Program-made: the position numbers and the translations under genes | The notes under the pieces: generated by a model | The model's input: only the letters and a program-made list of their open reading frames with translations | What the model was told of the DNA's origin: nothing | Database searches by the model: none | Part shown: in pieces, positions 1 through 5,778 of the stretch | Position numbering within the stretch: position 1 is the first letter of the stretch | Layout of the letters: the number at the start of each line of letters is the position of its first letter | Assembly: GCA_020428615.1 (NCBI GenBank) | Contig: JAGQMO010000027.1 | Coordinates: forward strand, 1-9,296 | Direction: 5' to 3' | DNA from: Patescibacteria group bacterium | GTDB lineage: Bacteria; Patescibacteriota; Minisyncoccia; Phycocordibacterales; UBA1006 | Length of the DNA: 9,296 nt

Positions 1-1487
1 AGTGCCCAATCACGAGCACCTTCGAGCCACTTGCCAAAACGCCCTTCACCAATATGTTCGGGTACCCAGCGGATCTTCTTGTTGCTCTTGAGTAACTTAT
101 TTTTTATCTCTGGTACATTTACGTACCATGAAGTAGTCGCGTAGTTTAAGAGAGGGGTATCACACCGCCAACAGTGCGGATAGCTGTGAACGAGTTTTTG
201 TTTTGAGAACAATTTCTCGTCATGTGCGAGTCGTTTGATAATTTCAATATCGGTCGACATGTAGTCGCCTTTCTTTTTAACAAACATTCCTTGCATACTT
301 GTACCATCGGTAGCAAACGCAAAATCATCTTTGAATGTTCCATTTTTTGCTACGTGCTGAATGAATGGCAAATAGTGTTTCTTGCCAAGCTCCATATCAT
401 CAGAACCAAATGCGGGTGCGATGTGAACAATTCCGGTTCCGTCTTCGGTCGTTACAAAATCAGCTGCGTACACCTTCCATCCGTTTGCTCTGTTTTCGAG
501 ATCTGGCTGTTGTTGGTAGTAATCAAAAACAGGTTCGTATGATGTTCCAATTAAATCAGAATTTTTGAGATCAATGACTCGTATTTTTATATTTCTCGAG
601 TCAACTAGGTAATCCGTGTAAAACTTTAATTTACTTCCTTCTTCTATACCCTCTGGATATGCGCCAGGAAAAAGGTTATCTAAGAGCGTTTTTGCAAAAA
701 TATAACTCATGCCTATTTTTTCTTCACCGTTAGACTCAATAATTTCTGCTTTTATATACTCAATATCTTCACCAACTGCAAGCGCAACATTTCCCGGCAA
801 CGTCCACGGCGTCGTTGTCCACGCGAGGAAGTACGTGTTTTCTTCCCCAACGACCTTAAACTTTGCCGTCACGGAAATATCGGTTACATCTTCGTACCCC
901 TGGTTCACCTCAAAATTCGACAGGGTTGTTTCACATCGAGGACAGAGGTGCATCGCCTTGAAGTCTTCTTTGGTCAATTTTTTCTTGTGGAGTTCTGAAA
1001 AAATCCACCATACCGATTCCATGTATGATGATTGCATGGACATGTAGGGATGCTCCATATCAATCCATCGCCCTGATCGAGGCACGTAGTGTTTCCATTC
1101 CGATTCATAGCGAAGCACCGAGTCACGTGCCGCCTCGTTAAATTTTTCAATGCCGTACTCTTCAATGTCTTTTTTTGTTTCAAGACCAAGCTCCTTTTCA
1201 ATTAGATTTTCAATCGGCAATCCGTGGCAATCCCACCCCCAGGTACGTGGAACGCGGTAGCCCTGCATCGTCTTGTAGCGAGGAATGATATCCTTGATCG
1301 TTCCCGCGAGGAGGTGTCCATAGTGCGGTAACCCTGTCGCAAACGGAGGTCCATCGTAAAAGACGAAATCACCTTTTGGAGACTTCTTTTCGAGGGATTT
1401 TTGGAAGATGTTATTCTCATTCCAAAATGCAAGAACGTTTTCCTCGCTCTGTGCGATATCTGATTTTTTTACATGCTCTGAATTCAT
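1..1487 (-). CDS. ileS: Isoleucyl-tRNA synthetase (type 2), N-terminal half, runs off left edge
   Basis: Charges tRNA-Ile with isoleucine in the cytoplasm. About 495 residues are visible, from an open minus-strand frame that continues past base 1. The Rossmann domain carries DGPPFATGLPHYGH near residues 45-58, an HIGH motif in the HYGH form, then WGWDCHGLPIE. The CP1 editing domain follows with AWTTTPWTLPGN and GTGIVHIAPAFGSDD. Zinc-type pairs are seen in HLCPRCETTL and HCWRCDTPLLNYA. The KMSKS loop and anticodon domain lie outside the window; full-length family members run to about 950-1050 residues. The DGPPFATGLPHYGH block matches eukaryote/archaeal-like IleRS2 rather than IleRS1. Start is set at ATG 1487; an in-frame ATG at 1505 would add MQVSNS. 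Neither has a good Shine-Dalgarno (an AGG lies 11 bases before 1487). A terminator hairpin ends 33 bases upstream of 1487, so expression probably depends on readthrough (see the leader features). Confidence 0.96.
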   Translation of the reverse strand, partial: MNSEHVKKSDIAQSEENVLAFWNENNIFQKSLEKKSPKGDFVFYDGPPFATGLPHYGHLLAGTIKDIIPRYKTMQGYRVPRTWGWDCHGLPIENLIEKELGLETKKDIEEYGIEKFNEAARDSVLRYESEWKHYVPRSGRWIDMEHPYMSMQSSYMESVWWIFSELHKKKLTKEDFKAMHLCPRCETTLSNFEVNQGYEDVTDISVTAKFKVVGEENTYFLAWTTTPWTLPGNVALAVGEDIEYIKAEIIESNGEEKIGMSYIFAKTLLDNLFPGAYPEGIEEGSKLKFYTDYLVDSRNIKIRVIDLKNSDLIGTSYEPVFDYYQQQPDLENRANGWKVYAADFVTTEDGTGIVHIAPAFGSDDMELGKKHYLPFIQHVAKNGTFKDDFAFATDGTSMQGMFVKKKGDYMSTDIEIIKRLAHDEKLFSKQKLVHSYPHCWRCDTPLLNYATTSWYVNVPEIKNKLLKSNKKIRWVPEHIGEGRFGKWLEGARDWA

Positions 1488-1503
1488 ACTGTTTGATACC
1501 TGC

Positions 1504-1512
1504 ATTGTATCA
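1504..1512 (-). promoter_or_regulatory. Possible second ileS promoter downstream of the terminator
   Basis: TGA-TACAAT on the minus strand fits the extended -10 pattern and would start transcription near 1497, ten bases before ATG 1487. If active it would bypass the attenuator and settle the start on 1487 rather than 1505. It overlaps the short palindrome TATCAC-N-GTGATA (1508-1520), which could be an operator or chance. No convincing -35 is seen. Confidence 0.25.
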
Positions 1513-1519
1513 CGGTGAT

Positions 1520-1549
1520 AAAAAAGGAGCGCCCGATTTCGGGCGCTCC
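1520..1549 (-). terminator. Intrinsic terminator (attenuator hairpin) just upstream of ileS
   Basis: Perfect 10-bp stem GGAGCGCCCG / CGGGCGCTCC (1549-1540 with 1535-1526) with loop AAAT, followed by six T's (1525-1520) on the minus strand. It is by far the most GC-rich spot in this intergenic stretch. It ends 15 bases before ATG 1505 and 33 before ATG 1487. The gene upstream already has its own terminator at 1667-1695, so this second one acts on the short leader transcript. Confidence 0.88.
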
Positions 1550-1583
1550 AACAACAATCATTGTATATAAAGAAACCCGAAGT

Positions 1584-1631
1584 CTATGCGGTTTTCTCAA
1601 TAATTTCAATAATAGCTACACGTGTTTGCAT
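1584..1631 (-). CDS. Putative ileS leader peptide, 15 aa, Ile-rich
   Basis: A short ORF reads MQTRVAIIEIIEKTA and stops at TAG (1586-1584). Four of 15 residues are Ile, as two ATT ATT pairs separated by one GAA. It lies upstream of ileS and ends 35 bases before a strong intrinsic terminator. That resembles leader peptides which sense a charged tRNA, such as pheM before pheST in Escherichia coli. Its ATG is exactly six bases past an extended -10 box, so the mRNA may start on the AUG; alternatively an AGGA seven bases upstream could act as ribosome site if transcription starts earlier. The role is inferred: Ile-tRNA shortage would stall the ribosome on the ATT codons. A short ORF with this composition could arise by chance, but the position, the codons and the flanking hairpins agree. 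Confidence 0.62.
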   Translation of the reverse strand: MQTRVAIIEIIEKTA

Positions 1632-1637
1632 ATCTGT

Positions 1638-1646
1638 ATCCTAGCA
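1638..1646 (-). promoter_or_regulatory. Extended -10 promoter for the ileS leader transcript
   Basis: TGC-TAGGAT on the minus strand matches the extended -10 pattern TGN-TANNNT. It is followed by six bases (ACAGAT) and then the leader ATG at 1631, placing the expected start site on that A. TTTTCA at 1665-1660 (spacer 16) is a weak -35 candidate. TAGAAT at 1654-1649 is an alternative -10 that would give an 11-base 5' UTR. The box lies inside a small inverted repeat (ATCCT-GCT-AGGAT, 1650-1638), which could be coincidence. Confidence 0.5.
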
Positions 1647-1666
1647 GGATTCTATTTTTTGAAAAG

Positions 1667-1695
1667 AAAAACCGCTGTTTCACAACAGTGGTTTT
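1667..1695 (-). terminator. Terminator of the 1694-2422 gene
   Basis: On the minus strand a 12-bp stem, AAAACCACTGTT (1695-1684) against AACAGCGGTTTT (1679-1668), with one A-C mismatch and a GTGA loop, leads into TTTTTCTTTTC. It begins inside the TAA stop codon of the upstream gene, so that gene ends right at its own terminator. In the plus direction the mismatch becomes a G-U pair, so it could work both ways, although no plus-strand gene is seen here. Confidence 0.75.
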
Positions 1696-2422
1696 ATATT
1701 TCTTTGTGTTGAATTTTTTTTCCTATGCTCTCAGCATAGTACTTTTCGGTTTTGCAACCGTTTGAGTTAACCCAACCTTCGTTCATGAACAAGGTTGACA
1801 CAAACTTTGATTGTATAACAGGTTTATAAAAAAGATTAAACTTTGATTCAGTTTCGTATTCCTTAAGCAACACTAATCTTGAATTTAAAAAAGGTATTTG
1901 ATTAAAAACTAAACCATTTCTTTTTTCTGCAAAGAAAATAATCTGTTTTCTCAAAACTCTTATACCTGCTTTTACTCCATCAGGATGCGTAAAGAGTGGG
2001 CTACTAACAAATATTAAATCTTCACCAAGATCAGACATGAGTTCATAAGCATATTCTGTTAATTCAATGTAATCTTTCGATTTTTTAATTCGATTTTGAA
2101 CTCGCCATTCAAATATATACGTTGCAATTTTTAAAGTTAGTTGCCAACCCAAATATCTATTCTTTCGGGCTGCTATTTCCCTTTCCCAGTCAATTCCATA
2201 CCAATAATTGTTGGGTGGGAAAAAGTAATTACGAGCAGCATTTGTGGTTAATGCAATGTGTTTGTATTGCACAACAGGATTAGCAACAAAAAGTTGTATC
2301 AGGAATCTGAATTTCGGTAAACAATTACTTATACTTACTTCTTTTTCTAGACTAAGTATGTAAAAGATTAATGAGAAAGGTATGAAAATTAACATACCTA
2401 AAAATTCTTGGAATATTTCCAT
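1694..2422 (-). CDS. Membrane-anchored protein with possible DUF4406/NDT-like C-terminus
   Basis: 242 residues, no certain family. A hydrophobic segment at about 7-25 (FLGMLIFIPFSLIFYIL) looks like one N-terminal membrane helix. A basic and aromatic middle follows (about 60-120, with NNYWYGIDWERE and RVQNRIKKSKD). Residues about 136-238 show a Rossmann-like layout seen in nucleoside 2-deoxyribosyltransferase-like/DUF4406 proteins: a strand running into FVSSPLFTHPDGVKAG, helix, GLVFNQIPF, then GWVNSNGCKTE and a final helix with SIGKKI. E226 would sit where those enzymes have a conserved Glu. This domain call is from pattern memory and is tentative. The gene is visibly more AT-rich than argS or ileS, with many ATT/AAA/TTT codons, so it may have been acquired. 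It has its own promoter in a palindrome and its own terminator, so it is a one-gene unit. No Shine-Dalgarno precedes ATG 2422. Confidence 0.72.
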   Translation of the reverse strand: MEIFQEFLGMLIFIPFSLIFYILSLEKEVSISNCLPKFRFLIQLFVANPVVQYKHIALTTNAARNYFFPPNNYWYGIDWEREIAARKNRYLGWQLTLKIATYIFEWRVQNRIKKSKDYIELTEYAYELMSDLGEDLIFVSSPLFTHPDGVKAGIRVLRKQIIFFAEKRNGLVFNQIPFLNSRLVLLKEYETESKFNLFYKPVIQSKFVSTLFMNEGWVNSNGCKTEKYYAESIGKKIQHKEI

Positions 2423-2471
2423 AATGAATGAGTTAGATAAGTTAATGATTATTTTTAATGAATTCAGTTAT

Positions 2472-2499
2472 ATAATACATCATTATAATATATTGTCAA
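2472..2499 (-). promoter_or_regulatory. Promoter of the 1694-2422 gene
   Basis: On the minus strand a perfect -35 TTGACA (2499-2494), a 16-base spacer and TATTAT (2477-2472, five of six to TATAAT) make the best sigma-70-type promoter in the window. The expected start is near 2465, leaving a 5' UTR of about 43 bases without a ribosome site. The -35 lies on the centre of the palindrome at 2477-2515, so a protein bound there would block polymerase. Confidence 0.6.
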
Positions 2500-2515
2500 T
2501 ATATTATAATGATGT
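2477..2515. repeat. 39-bp perfect palindrome between argS and the 1694-2422 gene
   Basis: Two 19-base arms around a single central T at 2496. The left arm begins ACATCATTATAATATATTG and the right arm is its exact reverse complement. Entirely AT-rich apart from ATGATG and TTG/CAA. It ends 17 bases past the argS stop. It has no U-tract beyond either arm, so it is not a typical intrinsic terminator, although it could form a 3' hairpin on argS mRNA. Overlap with the promoter makes an operator for a dimeric repressor equally likely. Confidence 0.85.
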
Positions 2516-2532
2516 CTAATTGTGTTTTGTAA

Positions 2533-4254
2533 CTACATACTCTCAGGTGCTTCAATGCCGAGAACCCAGAGTCCATTATTAATCACATTTTTAGTTGCGT
2601 GTGTAAGAGCAAGGCGATATGGTGTCGCCAAATCACCCTCATCAACAAGTTTCGTGTTTCCGTACCAGGTATTGAATGTTTGTGCGAGTTCAATCAAATA
2701 GTTCGCAATGCGATGTGGAGCTCGCGTTTGGAGTGAAATTTCAACAATTTCAGGAAAACGATAAAGGTAACGTTCAAGCTCGGTCACTTCCCAACCGTCC
2801 GGTTGTTTCGCTTGTGCCTCAATGCCTAATTCTCCTCCTTTCTTCAAGAGCGAACAACATCGAGCATGCGTGTATTGTAGGTATGGACCTGAATCACCCT
2901 CAAACGAAAGCGATTGCTCAGGATCAAAAATAATGTCCTTGCTCGTGTCCTGTTTGAGAATAGCAAACTTTACCGCAGCAACGGCAATCTGGGATACGAG
3001 CTCGGGCGAGAGCTCTTTCCCTTCCGCTCGTTCAATCGCCATGGTTTCAAGATCGCCAAGGAGATCTTCAGCACTAATGACATCTCCCGTCCGCGAAGAC
3101 ATTTTGCCGGTTATCAATTTCATCATGCCGTGACCGATGTGCGTGGTTTTTTCGGCAAGTTCTGGGAAGACGAAACTCATTGCTTTCAATAGCACTTTGA
3201 AATACTCATTGATTTCGTTCGCAGTAATAATGAACGATGATGTGTAAGGATAGGTGTCATACTTTACCTGCGCGAGTCCAAGTTCCTTTGATTCGTAGGT
3301 CGGCAAACCGAGCGAATTCACAAAGACCCTGTTGTGTAAACCGTGCTTTTCTCCAGGAAAAATAATAGCCCCTTCGCTCTCTTCAAACACACCTCGATTG
3401 AGGTTTTCAATAGCTTTTTCTTTTCCAAGATTCCCGACTTGGCTTTCAAAGAAGTAGTAATCAAACGCCTTATTGTCTGTGGTATTGTGACGTGTCCCGA
3501 GACGTTTGTACTGCACCTCGAAATAATCGAGACTCACCTGTCTTCCCCAATCATAGATGGCATTGATAGTATCGTCTGTACGTTCATAGATTTTCTTGTT
3601 GAGCTGTTGCATGTCGTTTACATGCATATTGTCTTTGTAGGTCGTTGCGCCATGCGCATACGCTTTGCCGAGAAACGTTACTTGTTCATAGAGAGATTGA
3701 TTGAGTACTGGTTCGTATCCACCAAGATCCATGATTCCCCAAATAGCTTTAGCAACGTGCATACCAACGTCTCCCTGGTAATTTGACCACTTCACCTCAG
3801 CTCCAGAAAATTCAAACAAACGAGAAAGCGACTCGCCAATGGTGTTGCTCATCACGTGTCCGATATGAAGGAGTTTAAACGGATTGGGATCGGTGAATTC
3901 AGTGATAATTTTTTCTCCTTGCAAGATCTCGTTTCGTCCGTATCGATCAGATTCCTTGAGAATAGTTATGATCTCGCGTTCAAAGAATGAAGGAATAAGT
4001 GTGATGTTGATAAATCCAGGACCAGCAACCTCTACCTTTGCAATATCAGGAGTGGTAATGTTTTTTGCGATAGCTTCAGCAAGCTCGCGTGGATTCTTCC
4101 CCTCTGTTTTTGCGAGCGCCATGGCAATATTGGTCGCATAATCTCCGTGAGCAAGTTCTCGGGGGTGTTCGAGAATGATTTCTGTTTCATGCGAAATACC
4201 GAGCTGAGAGAGGGTTTTTTCAATAGCTTGTGTGACTGTTTCAACAATCGTCAT
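2533..4254 (-). CDS. argS: Arginyl-tRNA synthetase
   Basis: Charges tRNA-Arg with arginine in the cytoplasm. It is 573 residues, a normal length for bacterial ArgRS. Domains in order: N-terminal Add-1 tRNA-binding domain (about 1-90, with HGDYATNIAM and GPGFINITL), class I catalytic core with the HIGH motif at 130-133 (LLHIGHVMSN), the KMSK-type loop at 383-388 (GKMSSRTGD), and the all-helical DALR anticodon-binding domain from about 455 (GPYLQYTHARCCSLL) to the end (GIEAPESM). The first core also keeps ANEINEYFKV. The start at 4254 gives the usual N-terminus, with a -10-like box 8 bases upstream and no Shine-Dalgarno. It is probably a single-gene unit: a terminator lies before it (4286-4305) and the next gene downstream has its own promoter. 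Nothing broken is seen. Confidence 0.97.
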   Translation of the reverse strand: MTIVETVTQAIEKTLSQLGISHETEIILEHPRELAHGDYATNIAMALAKTEGKNPRELAEAIAKNITTPDIAKVEVAGPGFINITLIPSFFEREIITILKESDRYGRNEILQGEKIITEFTDPNPFKLLHIGHVMSNTIGESLSRLFEFSGAEVKWSNYQGDVGMHVAKAIWGIMDLGGYEPVLNQSLYEQVTFLGKAYAHGATTYKDNMHVNDMQQLNKKIYERTDDTINAIYDWGRQVSLDYFEVQYKRLGTRHNTTDNKAFDYYFFESQVGNLGKEKAIENLNRGVFEESEGAIIFPGEKHGLHNRVFVNSLGLPTYESKELGLAQVKYDTYPYTSSFIITANEINEYFKVLLKAMSFVFPELAEKTTHIGHGMMKLITGKMSSRTGDVISAEDLLGDLETMAIERAEGKELSPELVSQIAVAAVKFAILKQDTSKDIIFDPEQSLSFEGDSGPYLQYTHARCCSLLKKGGELGIEAQAKQPDGWEVTELERYLYRFPEIVEISLQTRAPHRIANYLIELAQTFNTWYGNTKLVDEGDLATPYRLALTHATKNVINNGLWVLGIEAPESM

Positions 4255-4262
4255 ATGGTTTC

Positions 4263-4268
4263 ATTCTA
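4263..4268 (-). promoter_or_regulatory. Probable -10 box of argS
   Basis: TAGAAT on the minus strand, directly preceded by TG, with eight bases (GAAACCAT) before ATG 4254. The expected transcript start is 4256, leaving a 5' UTR of about two bases. It lies just past the terminator that ends the tmk-msrA unit. No good -35 is seen. Confidence 0.45.
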
Positions 4269-4285
4269 CATGTTTTGAAGTAAAC

Positions 4286-4305
4286 AAAAAGAGCTTCTCG
4301 CTCTT
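4286..4305 (-). terminator. Intrinsic terminator between the tmk-msrA unit and argS
   Basis: Six-bp stem AAGAGC / GCTCTT (4305-4300 with 4294-4289), loop GAGAA, then TTTGTTT on the minus strand. It is short but well placed: 14 bases past the stop of the small ORF and before the argS -10 box. Confidence 0.65.
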
Positions 4306-4318
4306 CATGTTATAGGTA

Positions 4319-4453
4319 TTAAACTTTTCTCAAACGAACATTCGTTTTCTCTTCAAATGGAAGTGGTATGAGTAGGTTTGACAACTCTCGTGCCTCCTGC
4401 TTCATTTTTTTATGTGTTTGATGGGTATGATCGTGTAAGTTAATAATTTTCAT
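4319..4453 (-). CDS. Possible small protein, 44 aa, downstream of msrA
   Basis: An ORF from ATG 4453 to TAA 4319 gives a His- and Lys-rich, highly charged peptide starting MKIINLHDHTHQTHKK and ending NVRLRKV. I do not recognise it. It lies in the same frame as msrA, and the frame is open without a stop from the msrA TAA (4522-4520) onward, about 66 codons in all, with residues such as LFCFTVVEPTHIVMKIINL before the first Met. A longer protein from a non-ATG start, or a degraded gene, is therefore possible. No Shine-Dalgarno precedes 4453. It shares the msrA transcript, which ends at the terminator at 4286-4305. Otherwise the 265-base gap between argS and msrA holds only that terminator and the argS -10 box. 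Confidence 0.38.
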   Translation of the reverse strand: MKIINLHDHTHQTHKKMKQEARELSNLLIPLPFEEKTNVRLRKV

Positions 4454-4519
4454 AACAATATGTGTTGGTTCAACAACAGTAAAACAGAAAAGTTTCAGTT
4501 TGAAAAGCAGAAATAAATT

Positions 4520-5059
4520 TTATGTTAGTGCATCAAACACCTTTTTAAACTTCTCAATCTTTGGAGCAATGACAATCTGACAATAAGCCTGCTCGGGATT
4601 ATTGGTAAAGTAATCCTGGTGGTAATCTTCGACTGGATAAAATGCCTGCAGTGGTATCACCTCGGTCACGATTGGGTTTTTGTACGCACCTGATTCGTTC
4701 AGTTGGTCGATGATTTGATTCGCAATAATCATGTCTTGGTTGTCTTCGTATAAAATAATGCTCCGATACTGAGTACCGATATCAGCACCCTGACGATTGA
4801 GTGTTGTTGGATCATGTACCGTAAAAAATATCTCAAGGATTTTCTTGAGTGGAATAACTTCAGGATTGTAAGTAACCTCAACAACCTCAGCATGACCAGT
4901 TGTTCCGGCGCATACCTCGCGGTACGTTGGGTTTTTGTCATCACCTCCAGCGTAGCCAACAACCACGTCAGTGATTCCTTCGGTCATGTTAAATATAGGA
5001 TCAAGACACCAAAAACACCCTCCGCCAAGCACTATTGTTTTGTTGTTTGCTTTATTCAT
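4520..5059 (-). CDS. msrA: Peptide-methionine (S)-S-oxide reductase
   Basis: Reduces the S-epimer of methionine sulfoxide in proteins, using thioredoxin or a similar donor. It is 179 residues, a normal single-domain MsrA without an MsrB fusion. The signature GGGCFWC is at residues 12-18, with Cys15 as the expected catalytic cysteine and Cys18 close by. Other family blocks are GYAGG (35-39), TTGHAEVVEVTYNP (53-66), FFTVHDPTTLNRQG followed by DIGTQYRS (78-100), and YPVEDYHQDYF (141-151). Cys160 (AYCQ) is in the usual C-terminal place. The start codon overlaps the tmk stop as ATGA (5059-5056), so translation is likely coupled to tmk and no separate promoter is seen. An oxidative-repair enzyme behind a nucleotide kinase probably reflects genome compaction more than shared function. 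Confidence 0.96.
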   Translation of the reverse strand: MNKANNKTIVLGGGCFWCLDPIFNMTEGITDVVVGYAGGDDKNPTYREVCAGTTGHAEVVEVTYNPEVIPLKKILEIFFTVHDPTTLNRQGADIGTQYRSIILYEDNQDMIIANQIIDQLNESGAYKNPIVTEVIPLQAFYPVEDYHQDYFTNNPEQAYCQIVIAPKIEKFKKVFDALT

Positions 5060-5739
5060 AATAATGTTGCAACTACTTGATACACATCTTCGTGAATATC
5101 ATCAATGGAACGCATCGTTCCACCAGGAGCACAGTTAATTTGTACCCACATGTTATTCTCGGCAACAATTTTCAACGCCGATTCCTTTGCATTTTCGAGA
5201 TGGTCAACATCTTCCTCATGTTGGTCACGCGCACCATTCAGGTACTCTTTTGACTCTTTATTACCTTTTTGAACGAGAAGTTCTTGGGTAATCGCCACCG
5301 GCACATCAAGGTATACAATTAAATCAGGGCATGGGAGACCAAAAATACCATGTTCCATCTGATCGAGCCAATTCATAAATTCCTGTCGTTCTTTGTCATC
5401 ATTGATTTTTCCGCCTTGGTGAATTTGATTTGATGATGTATAACGATCAAGAATCACAACCGCCCCATCATTGAGCCAATCCATGATTTGATCTTTCGAT
5501 TCGAAACGATCAGCAGCATAGATCACCGATGCTATTTTTGGGTGTATATGCGACCAATCTCCATACTCACCCCTAAGACACTCTCCTACCATTTTCCCAA
5601 AGAAATTGTCGTAATAACGTGGAAAATCAAGGGATTCAACTCTCTTTCCCTCTAAAATCAAGCGTTCTTTGAGTTTTTTTGCTTGTGTTGCCTTTCCTGA
5701 ACCATCAGTACCATCAATGACAATAAGTTTACCTTTCAT
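5056..5739 (-). CDS. tmk: Thymidylate (dTMP) kinase
   Basis: Phosphorylates dTMP to dTDP with ATP, the step after thymidylate synthase. It is 227 residues from ATG 5739. The P-loop is GTDGSGKATQ (10-19): Lys16 is present, but the Ser/Thr after it is Ala17. DFPRYYDNFFGKM (38-50) carries the substrate-binding arginine, and LDRY (97-100) is the TMP-kinase DR motif. A LID-like stretch lies at about 158-180, and PDLIVYLDVP (138-147) matches the P-loop kinase core. The frame stays open to 5847, but that extension would run into the divergent gene; 5739 begins directly with the family N-terminus MKGKLIVIDG and sits six bases past an extended -10 box. tmk heads a two-gene unit with msrA and faces the MazG-like gene and thyA across 39 bases, consistent with shared control of dTTP supply. 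Confidence 0.93.
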   Translation of the reverse strand: MKGKLIVIDGTDGSGKATQAKKLKERLILEGKRVESLDFPRYYDNFFGKMVGECLRGEYGDWSHIHPKIASVIYAADRFESKDQIMDWLNDGAVVILDRYTSSNQIHQGGKINDDKERQEFMNWLDQMEHGIFGLPCPDLIVYLDVPVAITQELLVQKGNKESKEYLNGARDQHEEDVDHLENAKESALKIVAENNMWVQINCAPGGTMRSIDDIHEDVYQVVATLL

Positions 5740-5745
5740 GCAACC

Positions 5746-5754
5746 AGTATAGCA
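5746..5754 (-). promoter_or_regulatory. Extended -10 promoter of tmk-msrA, leaderless
   Basis: TGC-TATACT on the minus strand followed by GGTTGC and then ATG 5739: the expected start base is the A of the ATG. No -35 match is seen; its place would overlap the -10 box of the divergent promoter, so the two may compete. Confidence 0.7.
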
Positions 5755-5763
5755 TGGTGTACA

Positions 5764-5772
5764 TGGTATAAT
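5764..5772 (+). promoter_or_regulatory. Extended -10 promoter of the MazG-like gene and thyA, leaderless
   Basis: TGG-TATAAT, a perfect -10 with the TGN extension, followed by ATTAAC and then ATG 5779, so the mRNA is expected to begin at the AUG. With the tmk promoter it forms an imperfect inverted repeat around 5759 (TATAGCATG ... CATGGTATA), which could also be an operator for joint control. Confidence 0.75.
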
Positions 5773-5778
5773 ATTAAC

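Larger units (their letters stand above)
1520..1631 (-). promoter_or_regulatory. Predicted ribosome-mediated transcription attenuator of ileS
   Basis: Three competing pairings can be drawn on the minus-strand RNA. Region 1 (1597-1590, end of the leader ORF) pairs with region 2 (1577-1571) as AGAAA/CC against GGUUUCU with one bulged A. Region 2 also pairs with region 3: UUCGGGU (1581-1575) against GCCCGAA (1544-1538), six Watson-Crick pairs plus one G-U. Region 3 is the 5' arm of the terminator (3:4). A ribosome stalled on the second Ile pair (1604-1599) would cover region 1 and free 2 to block the terminator. A ribosome reaching the TAG at 1584 would cover 1 and 2 and let the terminator form. 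From the predicted transcript start to the U-tract is 112 nt, a usual size for such attenuators. The pairings are hand-drawn; energies were not computed. Confidence 0.55.

Noticed and set aside
1520..1693. T-box riboswitch upstream of ileS
   Set aside because: No match to the conserved T-box core (AGGGTGGNACCGCG type) before the terminator, and the space after the previous gene's terminator is too short for a normal T-box stem I.
4286..4453. A second attenuator, with the 44-codon ORF as an Arg leader for argS
   Set aside because: The ORF has Arg codons near its end (VRLRKV) and a hairpin AAACGA-ATGT-TCGTTT there, but I find no upstream sequence that can pair with the terminator arm to form an antiterminator, and a -10 box for argS lies after the terminator.
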